Assembly (NCBI RefSeq): GCF_014650675.1
Contig: NZ_BMVK01000007.1
Span: 411,458-475,457 of the forward strand
Reading direction: 5' to 3'
Source: Streptomyces anulatus
GTDB taxonomy: Bacteria > Actinomycetota > Actinomycetes > Streptomycetales > Streptomycetaceae
DNA: 64,000 bases
The number at the start of each line of letters is the position of its first letter. Position 1 is the stretch's first letter. The notes under the pieces were generated by a model, which was not told where the DNA came from, made no database searches, and saw nothing but the letters and a program-made list of their open reading frames with translations. The position numbers and the translations under genes were made by a program. Positions 25,383 through 33,737 of the stretch are shown here, piece by piece.

Positions 25383-26516
25383 ATGCACGAACCCCACCGG
25401 TTCCGGTCCGTCCGGCCCGACGGGCGGACCGCCGGCTCCGGCCGTCCGAATCCACCGAGCCGTCGGTCGCTGTTGCGCTCCGCGGCGGCCGGGGGCCTCG
25501 CCGCGGCGGGAATCCTCGCAGGCGCTCCCGGGGCGGCGGCGACGTCCCGCGTCACCGAATCGAAGGTGCGCGACCTCAGCGGCCCCGCCCTGACCGGGCG
25601 GTTCGCGGCGCCCTGGACGGACCTCGGCATCCCGGTGCGGTGCCCCGACGGTTCGATGCTGTTCGTGTGCGGTGACACCTTCGACGGGGGCGGCGACGGC
25701 GGGCCCGACTGGCGGTCTCCCGTCGGACTGCGCTCGTCGAACGCCTCGCCCGGGTCGCTCGTGGTCGACGGCGCGGTAGGGGGATCACGCGCCGTCGGCC
25801 TCGTCCCGGAGGGGCATACGGGCGGCACCACCGCCATCCCCTCCGACGTGTTCACGGTGGGGCCGACGATGTACATGCACCTGATGCGCGGGGTGATCTA
25901 CGAGACCCATCACACCGACTTCTGGCGCTCCGACGACAACGGCGAGACCTGGCAGTACCTGTGTCAGTGGCCGGGCGGTCTGCACGGCGGCCAGTTCCAG
26001 CAGAAGACGTACGCGGTCGCGGACGACGGCTACCTGTATGTGCTGTCCACCGCCTTCGACCGGGACGTGACCTCCGGTCTGCTGCTCCACCGGGTTCGCC
26101 AGGACGCTCCTGGGGATCCGGCCGCCTACGAGCCATGGGGGTACGCGGGCGGGGCGTGGGCCTGGGGCAATCCCCCGACGACCGTGACGTCGCCGCGGCG
26201 CTGGGGCGAGATCTGCTTCCGGGCCATGGGCGGCGGATACGCGCTCACCTGGCTCAACATGAGCCCGCTCGACATCCGCGCCCAGATCTTCGCGACGCCG
26301 ACCTCGAACCTGTTCACGACGGCGGAGCAGACCATGATCGTCCCCACGGTGCCCGGCCGGGAGACCGGTAACGCCGTGGCGAGTCCGTACGGCGGCTTCA
26401 TCATCCCGGGCTCCGGCGTCGACGACCTCCATATCGCGGTCAGCCAGTGGTACGACGCCCAGAACTACCGGGTCATGCAGTACCGGGTGAACGGTCTGGA
26501 GGGTCCGGCGCACTGA
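25383..26516 (+). CDS. Tat-exported DUF4185 (GH183-related) protein
   Basis: A 377-residue protein with a twin-arginine signal (SRRSLLRSAAAGG) and a DUF4185 five-bladed propeller-like domain (MLFVCGDTFDGGG, FWRSDDNGETWQ, GNPPTTVTSP). Some DUF4185 members are endo-D-arabinanases (family GH183) that cut mycobacterial arabinogalactan and lipoarabinomannan. Whether this one has that activity is inference. It starts 42 bases after the Ag85-like hydrolase gene and closes the exported trio. Confidence 0.82.
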   Translation: MHEPHRFRSVRPDGRTAGSGRPNPPSRRSLLRSAAAGGLAAAGILAGAPGAAATSRVTESKVRDLSGPALTGRFAAPWTDLGIPVRCPDGSMLFVCGDTFDGGGDGGPDWRSPVGLRSSNASPGSLVVDGAVGGSRAVGLVPEGHTGGTTAIPSDVFTVGPTMYMHLMRGVIYETHHTDFWRSDDNGETWQYLCQWPGGLHGGQFQQKTYAVADDGYLYVLSTAFDRDVTSGLLLHRVRQDAPGDPAAYEPWGYAGGAWAWGNPPTTVTSPRRWGEICFRAMGGGYALTWLNMSPLDIRAQIFATPTSNLFTTAEQTMIVPTVPGRETGNAVASPYGGFIIPGSGVDDLHIAVSQWYDAQNYRVMQYRVNGLEGPAH

Positions 26517-26644
26517 ACCGGTCGGCGGCGGACATGCGGCGGCGTGCGTCACGTCCCGTATCGCGGCGTGAACACACCGGCCCCGGGGCACGTACCTCTG
26601 ACCGAAGTGACCGGGACGGGAACGCCGACGAAGGGAATGCCGCG

Positions 26645-27094
26645 ATGAGCGCAACGCAGGAGCACCGGAGCCTGCTCGGACGCCGCACGGTCGTCGCCGC
26701 GGTGGGAGCGGCCGGAGCGGCTGCCGCCCTCACCGCGTGCGGCGGAGGATCGGACGGTTCGGGAGGCTCGGACACGGTCGAGCAGCCCGGCAGCGGAGGC
26801 AAGGGCGGAGAGGTGATCGCCGCGACCTCGGACATCCCGGAGGGCGGCGGGGTGGTCTTCGCCGCGCAGAAGGTCGTGGTGACCCAGCCGCAGCCGGGCG
26901 AGTTCAAGGCGTTCTCGTCCACGTGCACCCATCAGGGCTGCGCGGTCAAGGACGTCTCGGGCGGCACGATCACGTGTCCCTGCCACAACTCCACGTTCGA
27001 CGCCGCCACGGGCAGCCCGACCGGTGGGCCCGCCACCCGGCCGCTGCCCGCCCGGGAGATCACCGTCGAGGGCGACTCGATCAGGCTGGCGTAG
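26645..27094 (+). CDS. Rieske [2Fe-2S] lipoprotein
   Basis: A 149-residue protein. A twin-arginine signal (LGRRTVVAAVG) ends in the lipobox LTAC, so the folded cluster protein would be exported by Tat and then lipidated. The Rieske motifs CTHQGC and CPCHNS bind the cluster, and STFDAATGSPTGGPATRPL is the closing loop. It is a small free-standing electron-transfer protein of the streptomycete type, with no partner oxidase next to it. AAGGGA lies upstream of the ATG. The last 14 bases overlap the convergent hydrolase gene. Confidence 0.92.
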   Translation: MSATQEHRSLLGRRTVVAAVGAAGAAAALTACGGGSDGSGGSDTVEQPGSGGKGGEVIAATSDIPEGGGVVFAAQKVVVTQPQPGEFKAFSSTCTHQGCAVKDVSGGTITCPCHNSTFDAATGSPTGGPATRPLPAREITVEGDSIRLA

Positions 27095-27761
27095 CCGCTC
27101 CCTGCCCCGCCGCCCGACCGCGCGGTCGCTTCCAGCTGCCGAGAACGGCGTCCGTGGTGGTGACGGTGGCGACCAGGGCGAGCGTGTTGCGGACCATGGC
27201 GGGGGTGTAATCGGCGGGCACCCCCGCGATGGCGTCGGCCGGCACGACGGCCGTGTAGCCGAGGTTGACGGCGTCGAAGACGGCGTTGGGGACGGCGATG
27301 TTGGCCGATACGCCGGTGACGACGAGCACCCGGCAGCCGAGGTTGCGCAGCAGCGGATCGACGTCGGTGCCGGCCAGGGGCGAGAGGCCGTGCAGACGAC
27401 GGACGACGAGGTCCTCGTCGGCCACCTCGATGGGGGGCGCGATCCGGACGGCGGTGCTGCCGGTGTGCTGCTGGACGGGCAGCCGGGCGGCGGCGCGGAA
27501 GAGCCGGGCGTTGCGGTTGCCGCCGCGCCCGTCGGGCCGGCTCTCGGCGACGGCGTGCATCACCTGGACGCCACGCTCGTGGGCGGCGGCGACGAGGCGG
27601 GCGACGTTGGCGAGCGCGCCCGACGAGCGGGCGGCGGCGGCGAGTTCGGGCAGCGCGCTGTCCGGTCCCACGACGCCCTGCTGGCACTCGACGGTCAGCA
27701 GGACGGTGGTGGCGGGGTCGAGCAGTTCGGTGAGCTGCTCCTGTGATCTCCTCGACGGCAC
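27081..27761 (-). CDS. Isochorismatase-like hydrolase lacking the usual Cys
   Basis: A 226-residue isochorismatase-fold protein (LLTVECQQGVVG, VVRRLHGLSPLAGTDVDPLL, VTGVSANIAVPNAVFDAVNL). The cysteine of cysteine-hydrolase members (VxTNxCV) is Ala here, and the N-terminal Asp is Glu. It should therefore not act as a thiol-based amidase and may resemble true isochorismatases or be inactive. GTG 27761, with GGAGGAG five bases upstream, is preferred to the far longer frame. Confidence 0.8.
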   Translation of the reverse strand: MPSRRSQEQLTELLDPATTVLLTVECQQGVVGPDSALPELAAAARSSGALANVARLVAAAHERGVQVMHAVAESRPDGRGGNRNARLFRAAARLPVQQHTGSTAVRIAPPIEVADEDLVVRRLHGLSPLAGTDVDPLLRNLGCRVLVVTGVSANIAVPNAVFDAVNLGYTAVVPADAIAGVPADYTPAMVRNTLALVATVTTTDAVLGSWKRPRGRAAGQGAATPA

Positions 27762-27927
27762 GGGCGCTCCTCCCTCTCCTGGTGTCCGCCGTCCGGTGGT
27801 GTCCGCCGTCCGGTGGCGGGCGGACCTCCTCGGTCGGGCCGGGCGCGCGAGAGTAGCGGCCATTGCGTCATGAAGGAAGAGCGTCCATGATTTCTGACAC
27901 CCAGTCAGAACCCAGGAGAGGGCGGCC

Positions 27928-28398
27928 ATGACCGATACCCAGCGACGAGGCCGCCGGATCATGATGACGCCCGGGGAGCGGGACGCCTATCTCGGCGAAC
28001 AGCGCACCTGCCGGGTGGCGACGCTCGGCGCCGACGGCGCTCCGCACATCGGCGCTCTGTGGTTCGTCTGGGACGGCGACTCCCTCTGGCTGTACTCCAT
28101 CACGCGCAGTCTGCGCTGGTCCCAACTGCGCCGGGACGCCAGGATCGCCGTGGTGGTGGACGACGGCGAGGGGTACGGGGAGCTGCGCGGCGTGGAGCTC
28201 ACCGGCCGGGCGGAGTTCGTCGGCGAGGCGCCCCGCACGGGCGAGCCCTGCCCCGAACTCGTGGAGGCGGAGGAGCTGTTCCCCGTGAAGTACTTCGGCA
28301 TGACGGAGATGCCGCACGACGGACGGCACGCCTGGCTGCGGCTCACCCCGGAGACGATCACCTCCTGGGACTTCCGCAAGCTCGCCGAACTCGCCTGA
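27928..28398 (+). CDS. PPOX-class pyridoxamine 5'-phosphate oxidase-fold protein
   Basis: A 156-residue split-barrel flavin/F420-binding protein (CRVATLGADGAPHIGALWF, LRRDARIAVVVDDGEGYGEL, then a C-terminal strand). Relatives are F420-dependent reductases or haem-degrading enzymes; the exact cofactor is not clear. It stands alone, divergent from the isochorismatase-like gene across a 166-base gap that holds both promoters. CAGGAGAG lies at suitable spacing before the ATG. Confidence 0.85.
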   Translation: MTDTQRRGRRIMMTPGERDAYLGEQRTCRVATLGADGAPHIGALWFVWDGDSLWLYSITRSLRWSQLRRDARIAVVVDDGEGYGELRGVELTGRAEFVGEAPRTGEPCPELVEAEELFPVKYFGMTEMPHDGRHAWLRLTPETITSWDFRKLAELA

Positions 28399-28451
28399 TC
28401 CCCCGCCTCGGCCCCCGACGCCGGAACCGGCCCCGCCCCCGGCCTCCAGTC

Positions 28452-29372
28452 CTATGCGCCGCCCGCCGCCACGCCCGCACCCGCGGCCGCCGCCCGCAAC
28501 GCCTTCACCGCGGCGCGGACCGACGGGCGGCGGTCCGCGTCCGTGCGCCAGACCGCGTGGACGTGCCGCCGCACGGTCTGCCGCACCGGCACCAGTCGCA
28601 CCCCTTCGGGGACCGGGCCACGTCCCAGTCGCGGTGCCACGCAGACGCCGAAACCGGCTGCGATCAGCGCGAGTTGCGTATGGTGCTCGCCGGCCAGATG
28701 GGCGATGCGCGGCTCGATGCCCCGGGAGCGCAGGGTGAACATCAGCCACTCGTAACAGAATTCGCCCTCGGGCCAGGACACCCACTCGTCGTCCGCGAAG
28801 TCCTCCAGCTCCACCTCGTCACGGTCCGCCAGCGGATGTCCGGCCGGCATGGCGATGTCCGGTGCGTCGTCGAGGAGTTCGGCCTTGGCCAGCCCGCCGG
28901 GCACGGGCAGGCGCTTGTTGCTCCAGTCGAGCACGACGGCCAGGTCGACGTCGCCGCGGAGCACCGAGCGCAGCCCCTGCTCGGGCTCCAGCTCCTGCGT
29001 ACGGACGGTGAGTTCGGGGTGGTCCGCGCGCAGGGAGGTGAGCATCGTGGGAAACAGCCCGCGGGCCGCGGTCGGGAAGGCGCAGATCCGCACCTCGCCG
29101 ACGACCTCGCCCCGCTGCGCCTCGATGTCGGACTGGGCCAGCTCCACCTGTGACAGGATGCGCGCGGCGTGGTCCGCGAGCAGCCGGCCGGCATCGGTGA
29201 GGCGGACGCCGCGGCCGTATCTGGCGAGCAGCCGCTGCCCCACCTCTCGCTCCAGCTTCGCCATCTGCTGCGAGACCGCCGACGTCGTGACGTGCAGCCC
29301 GTCGGCCGCCCCGCTCACCGAGCCGTGCCGGGCGAGGGCATCCAGCGTGCGCAGCCGCTCCAGGTTCAACAT
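28452..29372 (-). CDS. LysR family transcriptional regulator
   Basis: A 306-residue LysR-type regulator. The N-terminal winged helix (LDALARHGSVSGAADGLHVT, TSAVSQQMAKLE) is followed by the substrate-binding effector domain. It is divergent from an EamA transporter gene 75 bases away, the classical layout in which LysR controls its neighbour. A small AAGAC-N3-GTCTT palindrome in that gap may be part of the binding site. The C-terminus is Ala/Gly-rich. Confidence 0.93.
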   Translation of the reverse strand: MLNLERLRTLDALARHGSVSGAADGLHVTTSAVSQQMAKLEREVGQRLLARYGRGVRLTDAGRLLADHAARILSQVELAQSDIEAQRGEVVGEVRICAFPTAARGLFPTMLTSLRADHPELTVRTQELEPEQGLRSVLRGDVDLAVVLDWSNKRLPVPGGLAKAELLDDAPDIAMPAGHPLADRDEVELEDFADDEWVSWPEGEFCYEWLMFTLRSRGIEPRIAHLAGEHHTQLALIAAGFGVCVAPRLGRGPVPEGVRLVPVRQTVRRHVHAVWRTDADRRPSVRAAVKALRAAAAGAGVAAGGA

Positions 29373-29417
29373 GTAAGCGATGCTACGCGATCGAGTACAG
29401 AAAGATTCACTTGTTCT

Positions 29418-29430
29418 AAGACGTCGTCTT
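29418..29430. promoter_or_regulatory. Small palindrome in LysR/EamA intergenic region
   Basis: AAGAC-GTC-GTCTT lies 17 bases before the transporter ATG and 46 bases from the LysR start. It is short, and LysR boxes normally follow T-N11-A, so this is only a candidate part of the control region. Confidence 0.3.
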
Positions 29431-29446
29431 CGTCAGGGTGGACCTC

Positions 29447-30511
29447 ATGAGCGCTCCCTGCGAGCCGAGGGCCACGGCCCCGGCATCAGCACCTCCCCCG
29501 CCCGCCCCGACCGCGCCTGTCGCCCGGCGCCCCGCCCTCGACTGGCGGATCCGGTTCGCGGGGCTCTCGCTCATCTGGGGGTTCAGCTTTCTGCTGATCA
29601 AGGTCGGGACCGAGGGCTACGCCCCGTTCCAGGTCACCTTCGGCCGGCTGCTGGCCGGTACGGCGGTGCTGGCCGCCGCCATGGCGATGCGCCGGGAGCG
29701 GCTGCCGCGCTCCGCCCGGACCTGGGGGCACCTGGCGGTGGCGGCGTTCCTTCTCAACGCGCTGCCGTTCTCGCTCTTCTCCTACGCGGAGCTGACGATC
29801 CCCTCGACGCTCGCCGGGATCTGCAACGCGACCTCGCCGCTGTGGGGCATGGCCCTCTCGGTGGTCGCCCTGTCGGAGGACCGCCCGACCCGCCGCCGGG
29901 TGGCCGGTCTCGGCGTCGGCTTCCTCGGCGTCCTCACGGTGCTGGGCGCCTGGCAGGGCTTCTCCGGCCTGGACCTGCCGGGTACGGGCATGGCGCTGCT
30001 CGCCTCGTTCTGCTACCCGGTCGGCTGGATCTACGTCCGCCGCACCCTGGCCGGAACCGGATCGTCGACGCTGGCGCTGACGGGCAGCCAGCTCTTCCTC
30101 GGTACGGTGCAACTGGCCGTGGTGACACCGCTGTTCACCTCGGCCCCCACATCCTTCCCGCTGCTCCCGACCCTCTCGGTGCTCGCCCTCGGAACGCTGG
30201 GCACGGGCCTCGCGCTGCTGCTCCAGTACGGCCTGGTCCAGGAGGTCGGTCCGACAACGGCCCAGATGGTCACTTACTTCATCCCGGTGATCGCGACAGC
30301 GGCGGGCGTCGCGCTGCTCGGCGAGCAGCTGAGCTGGAACACCCCGGTCGGGGCTCTGATCGTCCTCGTCGGGGCGGCCCTCACCCAGAGCCGGGCGCGC
30401 CCTGCCGCGCCATCGGAGCCCTCGGGACGTCCGGCCGCCGCCGCGCCGGAGCCCTCGGCGGACCGAGCCGCCCGGCCGGGCGCGGACGCGGCCGGCCTCA
30501 GCCGTAGCTGA
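29447..30511 (+). CDS. EamA/DMT family transporter
   Basis: A 354-residue membrane protein with ten hydrophobic helices in two EamA repeats (GLSLIWGFSFLLIKVG starts the first, ASFCYPVGWIYVRRTL the second). Proline/Ala-rich tails lie at both ends. Members export amino acids or other small metabolites. ATG 29447 with GGGTGGA four bases upstream is preferred to GTG 29438. It is divergent from the LysR gene, its likely regulator, and its 3' end overlaps the convergent mocR gene by 14 bases. Confidence 0.9.
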   Translation: MSAPCEPRATAPASAPPPPAPTAPVARRPALDWRIRFAGLSLIWGFSFLLIKVGTEGYAPFQVTFGRLLAGTAVLAAAMAMRRERLPRSARTWGHLAVAAFLLNALPFSLFSYAELTIPSTLAGICNATSPLWGMALSVVALSEDRPTRRRVAGLGVGFLGVLTVLGAWQGFSGLDLPGTGMALLASFCYPVGWIYVRRTLAGTGSSTLALTGSQLFLGTVQLAVVTPLFTSAPTSFPLLPTLSVLALGTLGTGLALLLQYGLVQEVGPTTAQMVTYFIPVIATAAGVALLGEQLSWNTPVGALIVLVGAALTQSRARPAAPSEPSGRPAAAAPEPSADRAARPGADAAGLSRS

Positions 30512-31829
30512 CCGGCCGTGCGGGCCCCGCGGCGGCGGCCACCGCGTCCGCCAGGGGCCCGATGTCCGCCGAGGTCAGCGGGGAGACGGTGAGCCGCACC
30601 CCCTGGGGCGTGTCCAGCCGGAAGCGGGCTCCCGGGGCCGCGGCCCACCCCGCGTGGAGCAGCCGGGCGACCGCTCCGGTCTCGTCACTCACGGGCACCC
30701 ACACATTCATCCCGCTGCGACCTCGGGCCACCACGCCGCGCTCCGCGAGGGCGTGGATGAGCGCGTCCCTGCGGTCGCCGTAGGAGCGGGACACCGCACG
30801 GGTGTCGATGGCGTCGGAGGTCCACAGGTGGAGCAGGGCGCGCTGGAGCAGCCGGCTGACCCAGCCGGGCCCGAGCCGCTGCCGTCCCGCCACCCGGTCG
30901 ACGGTGACGGCGTCCCCGGTGAGCGTGGCGACCCGCAGATCAGGGCCGTACGCCTTGGCCGCCGAGCGGATGAACGCCCAGTGGGCCGTCACCCCGGCCA
31001 GCGGATGCAGCGGCAGGTCGACGATGGCGTGCCCGTGGTCGTCCTCGATCAGCAGTACGTCCGGGTGGCGCCCGAGGACCGCGCGCAGCTCCCGGGCGCG
31101 CGGCGCGTCCAGGGACGCGCCGGTCGGGTTCTGCGCCCGGTCGGTGACGACGAGGGCCCGCGCCCCGGCCCGCAGCGCCCGCTCCACATCGGCGGCCACC
31201 GGACCGGAGTCGTCCACGCCGACCGGTACGGCGCGCAGCCCGAGCGCCGTGACGAGGTCGAGCACGCTGCCCCAGCCGGGGTCCTCCACCGCCACCGCGT
31301 CGCCCGGCCGGAGGTGCGCGGCGAGAACCCGCTCGATCGCGTCCAGGGCTCCGGACGTCACGGCGACCGGCCCGGCGGGCACCCCGTCGGCGTCCAGCGC
31401 GGCGCGGGCGTACGCGGTGAACTCCGCGACCACCGCGTCCTGCCCGTACAGACCGCGGCTCTCCGCGTCGGCGGCGGCGGCCGCGGCGAGCGCGGGCCCG
31501 AGGTCGGGCAGCAGTTCCGGATCGGGATTGCCCTCGCCGAGGTCCCGTACGCCCGGGGGCGCTTCGATCCGCAGCGAACCGCGCGACGCGCCGACCGGGG
31601 CCGGACGCACCCGACTGCCCCGGCGTCCGGCCGTCTCGATCACACCGCGCTCGCGCAGTGTCCGGTAGGCGGCGGCCACGGTATTGGGATTGACCTCCAG
31701 GCGCGCCGCCAACTCCCGCATGGGGGGCAGCACATGACCCGGCGAGAGGTCTCCGGAGCTGACCCCGCGCTCCACACTGGCGGCAATCTCCGATGCGCGC
31801 CGCCCACTGATCCGATACTCTCCTAGCAC
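30498..31829 (-). CDS. MocR-type regulator (GntR helix-turn-helix plus aminotransferase domain)
   Basis: A 443-residue fusion of an N-terminal GntR winged helix (MRELAARLEVNPNTVAAAY) and a class I aminotransferase-like domain. The PLP site is intact: AQNPTG, LIEDDHGHAI and lysine in SAAKAYGPDLR. MocR/PdxR proteins sense PLP or amino acid-PLP adducts and activate a divergent gene. Here the divergent neighbour encodes a PPOX-fold protein, fitting vitamin B6-linked control. The GTG start lacks a ribosome binding site and lies six bases after a TACTAT -10 box, so the transcript is probably leaderless. Confidence 0.92.
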   Translation of the reverse strand: MLGEYRISGRRASEIAASVERGVSSGDLSPGHVLPPMRELAARLEVNPNTVAAAYRTLRERGVIETAGRRGSRVRPAPVGASRGSLRIEAPPGVRDLGEGNPDPELLPDLGPALAAAAAADAESRGLYGQDAVVAEFTAYARAALDADGVPAGPVAVTSGALDAIERVLAAHLRPGDAVAVEDPGWGSVLDLVTALGLRAVPVGVDDSGPVAADVERALRAGARALVVTDRAQNPTGASLDAPRARELRAVLGRHPDVLLIEDDHGHAIVDLPLHPLAGVTAHWAFIRSAAKAYGPDLRVATLTGDAVTVDRVAGRQRLGPGWVSRLLQRALLHLWTSDAIDTRAVSRSYGDRRDALIHALAERGVVARGRSGMNVWVPVSDETGAVARLLHAGWAAAPGARFRLDTPQGVRLTVSPLTSADIGPLADAVAAAAGPARPVSYG

Positions 31830-31853
31830 AAACGATAGTATGCACTAGTGCAA
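31823..31853. promoter_or_regulatory. Shared divergent promoter and palindrome, mocR/PPOX
   Basis: The patch CGATAGTATGCACTAGTGCA holds TAGTAT (a -10 on the plus strand) whose complement gives ATACTA/TACTAT on the minus strand, so the two -10 regions overlap. Next to it is a perfect 12-bp palindrome, TGCACTAGTGCA (31841-31852). MocR binding here would contact both promoters at once. Confidence 0.5.
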
Positions 31854-31864
31854 TGGAGTAAGCA

Positions 31865-32560
31865 ATGCAGCACACCGCACCGCCCGACGACACGGGCTCC
31901 GGCGTCGCCGCCCCCTACCTTCCTACCGACCGCACGGTGCCCACCCGGTCCAAGGAGCGCGCCTCCTACGACCGCGAGCTGGTCCACTCCATCCTCGACG
32001 AGGCCTACCTCTGCCACCTGGGCTTCGTGCGCGACGGCGCACCGGTCGTCCTGCCGACCCTCTTCGGCCGGATAGGAGAGCGGCTGTACGTCCACGGTTC
32101 GACGGGCTCGCGACCGCTGCGCTCGGCGAGGAGCGCCGACCCGGGGATGCCGGTCTGCCTGACGGTCACCCATGTCGACGCCCTCGTGCTGGCCAGGTCC
32201 GCCTTCCACCACTCGATGAACTACCGCTCGGTGGTGGTGCACGGCACGGCCGTGACAGTGACCGACCCCGAGGAGCGACGGCTCGCCCTGGACGCGATCG
32301 TGGAACAGGTCGTGCCCGGCCGCTCCCACGACTCCCGGCCGGCCGACGCCAAGGAGCTCGCCGCGACGGCGGTGATCCGGCTGGACCTGAACGAAGTGTC
32401 CGCGAAGGTCCGCACCGGCGGTCCCAACGACGAGCCCGAGGACAGCACCCTCCCCCACTGGACCGGCATCGTGCCGCTCACCCGGGGTTACGCGGCGCCG
32501 GTCCCCGCGGACGACATGGACCCGGCCATCGGCGTACCGGACTATCTGTCCGCGCTCTGA
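31865..32560 (+). CDS. Pyridoxamine 5'-phosphate oxidase family protein
   Basis: A 231-residue split-barrel protein of the PPOX/Nim class (YLCHLGFVRDGAPVVLPTLF, LARSAFHHSMNYRSVVVHG, RTGGPNDEPED). NimA-like proteins bind FMN, F420 or haem through a conserved histidine in the AFHHSMNYRS stretch. It is divergent from the mocR gene, 35 bases away, and is the obvious target of that PLP-sensing regulator. GGAG lies at good spacing before the ATG. Confidence 0.87.
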   Translation: MQHTAPPDDTGSGVAAPYLPTDRTVPTRSKERASYDRELVHSILDEAYLCHLGFVRDGAPVVLPTLFGRIGERLYVHGSTGSRPLRSARSADPGMPVCLTVTHVDALVLARSAFHHSMNYRSVVVHGTAVTVTDPEERRLALDAIVEQVVPGRSHDSRPADAKELAATAVIRLDLNEVSAKVRTGGPNDEPEDSTLPHWTGIVPLTRGYAAPVPADDMDPAIGVPDYLSAL

Positions 32561-32564
32561 CGGA

Positions 32565-32592
32565 GGTCGCGGCGGCCATGGCCGCCGCGACC
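32565..32592. terminator. 28-bp perfect palindrome, bidirectional terminator
   Basis: The sequence from GGTCGCGGCGGCCA to its exact complement forms a continuous palindrome centred at 32578/32579. It lies five bases after the PPOX stop and 26 bases before the end of the convergent EamA gene. There is no U-tract, as is usual for streptomycete terminators. Confidence 0.65.
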
Positions 32593-32618
32593 GGCACCGC
32601 CCCGCCGGGCAGCGGCGG

Positions 32619-33578
32619 TCACACCGCCAGGGCCTCCCTCCGGCGGGCCGCCGCCGCACCGCGCGCCTCCGCCAGGGCCAGTCCGGCCACGGCGGTCAGC
32701 AGGAGCAGCGTGCCGAGGACCGTGGCCGCCGTCAGCCGCTCCCGCAGGACGGTCACCGCGATGACGGCCGCGCTCACCGGCTCCAGGAGCATGATCACGG
32801 AGACGGTGGCCGATCGGACGGCGGCCGCCCCGGCGAAGTACAGCGCGTAGGCGAGCGCCGTGGGGACCGCCGCGACATAGACCAGCAGCCACAGCACCTG
32901 CCCGGTCTCGGCGGTGTGCGGCACCAGCCCCTCGGCCATGGCCATGGGCAGCAGGCCCACCGCTCCGATGCCGAAGGCCCAGGCGCTGGTGGTCAGCGCG
33001 TCACCGCCGCCACCGTCCCGCCCGAGCAGGCGGGTGAGCAGCGTGATGGCCGCGTACCCGGCGGCGGAGAGCAGCGCGAGCAGCACCCCGGCCGGCACGA
33101 CGTCGCCGCCCTCACCGCCGAGTACCAGCACGGCGAGCCCGGTCAGCGCGCCGGTCACGGCGGCCAGGCCGCCCCGGCCGAGGCGTTCGCCCAGCAGCAG
33201 GCGGGCCCCGACGGCGATCAGGACGGGACCGGCGCCGAGGGTGACGACGGTGCCGACGGCGAGGCCGGTGACCTCGACCGCCGCGAAGTAGGCACTCTGG
33301 AACACCGTGAGACCGATGCCGGTTCCGAGGATCCGGAGCAGTCGGCGACGCCGGGGTTCGGGCTCCCGGGGAGCCCGGCGGGGGCGCAGCGCGAGCGCCC
33401 CGGCGAGCAGCAGGAGACCGCCCACGCAGCGCCAGAAGGACAGGGCGAGGGGGCCAAGATCGCTGACCCGGAAGATCAGGGACGCGGCCGCGCCGGCGGT
33501 GCCCCAGGCGATTCCGGCGACGACGAGATACAGCATGCTCCGCCCGACGGGCAGCACGGAAGCAACAGGGATGGACAT
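32619..33578 (-). CDS. EamA/DMT family transporter
   Basis: A 319-residue protein with ten hydrophobic helices in two EamA repeats (YLVVAGIAWGTAGAAASLIF; SAAGYAAITLLTRLLG). The second carries the usual VSVIMLLEPVSAAVIAV export signature. The substrate is unknown. The ATG at 33578 with GGAG seven bases upstream gives the natural N-terminus; an upstream in-frame start adds 16 residues without helix character. A second EamA gene lies upstream in the same direction; the two are only distantly similar. Confidence 0.9.
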   Translation of the reverse strand: MSIPVASVLPVGRSMLYLVVAGIAWGTAGAAASLIFRVSDLGPLALSFWRCVGGLLLLAGALALRPRRAPREPEPRRRRLLRILGTGIGLTVFQSAYFAAVEVTGLAVGTVVTLGAGPVLIAVGARLLLGERLGRGGLAAVTGALTGLAVLVLGGEGGDVVPAGVLLALLSAAGYAAITLLTRLLGRDGGGGDALTTSAWAFGIGAVGLLPMAMAEGLVPHTAETGQVLWLLVYVAAVPTALAYALYFAGAAAVRSATVSVIMLLEPVSAAVIAVTVLRERLTAATVLGTLLLLTAVAGLALAEARGAAAARRREALAV

Positions 33579-33643
33579 ATGACTTCTCCGGAGGAGGACA
33601 GGGTGGTGGGCCGCTCGGATCCGCATGCGGGCAGCGACGAACC

Positions 33644-33662
33644 GCTCGGGGACTGCCCGAGC
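33644..33662 (-). terminator. Hairpin between two EamA genes
   Basis: GCTCGGG-GACTG-CCCGAGC forms a 7-bp perfect stem. In the leftward direction of transcription it follows the EamA gene at 33738-34775 and precedes the EamA gene ending at 32619, so it could end the first transcript or sit in the second leader. Confidence 0.4.
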
Positions 33663-33737
33663 CCGGTCTTCGTCAGGAGTGGCCGCCCGCGCTAGGCGGC
33701 AGGGGGCGGCAGCACAGTCAGATGCATGGTCGGCACA

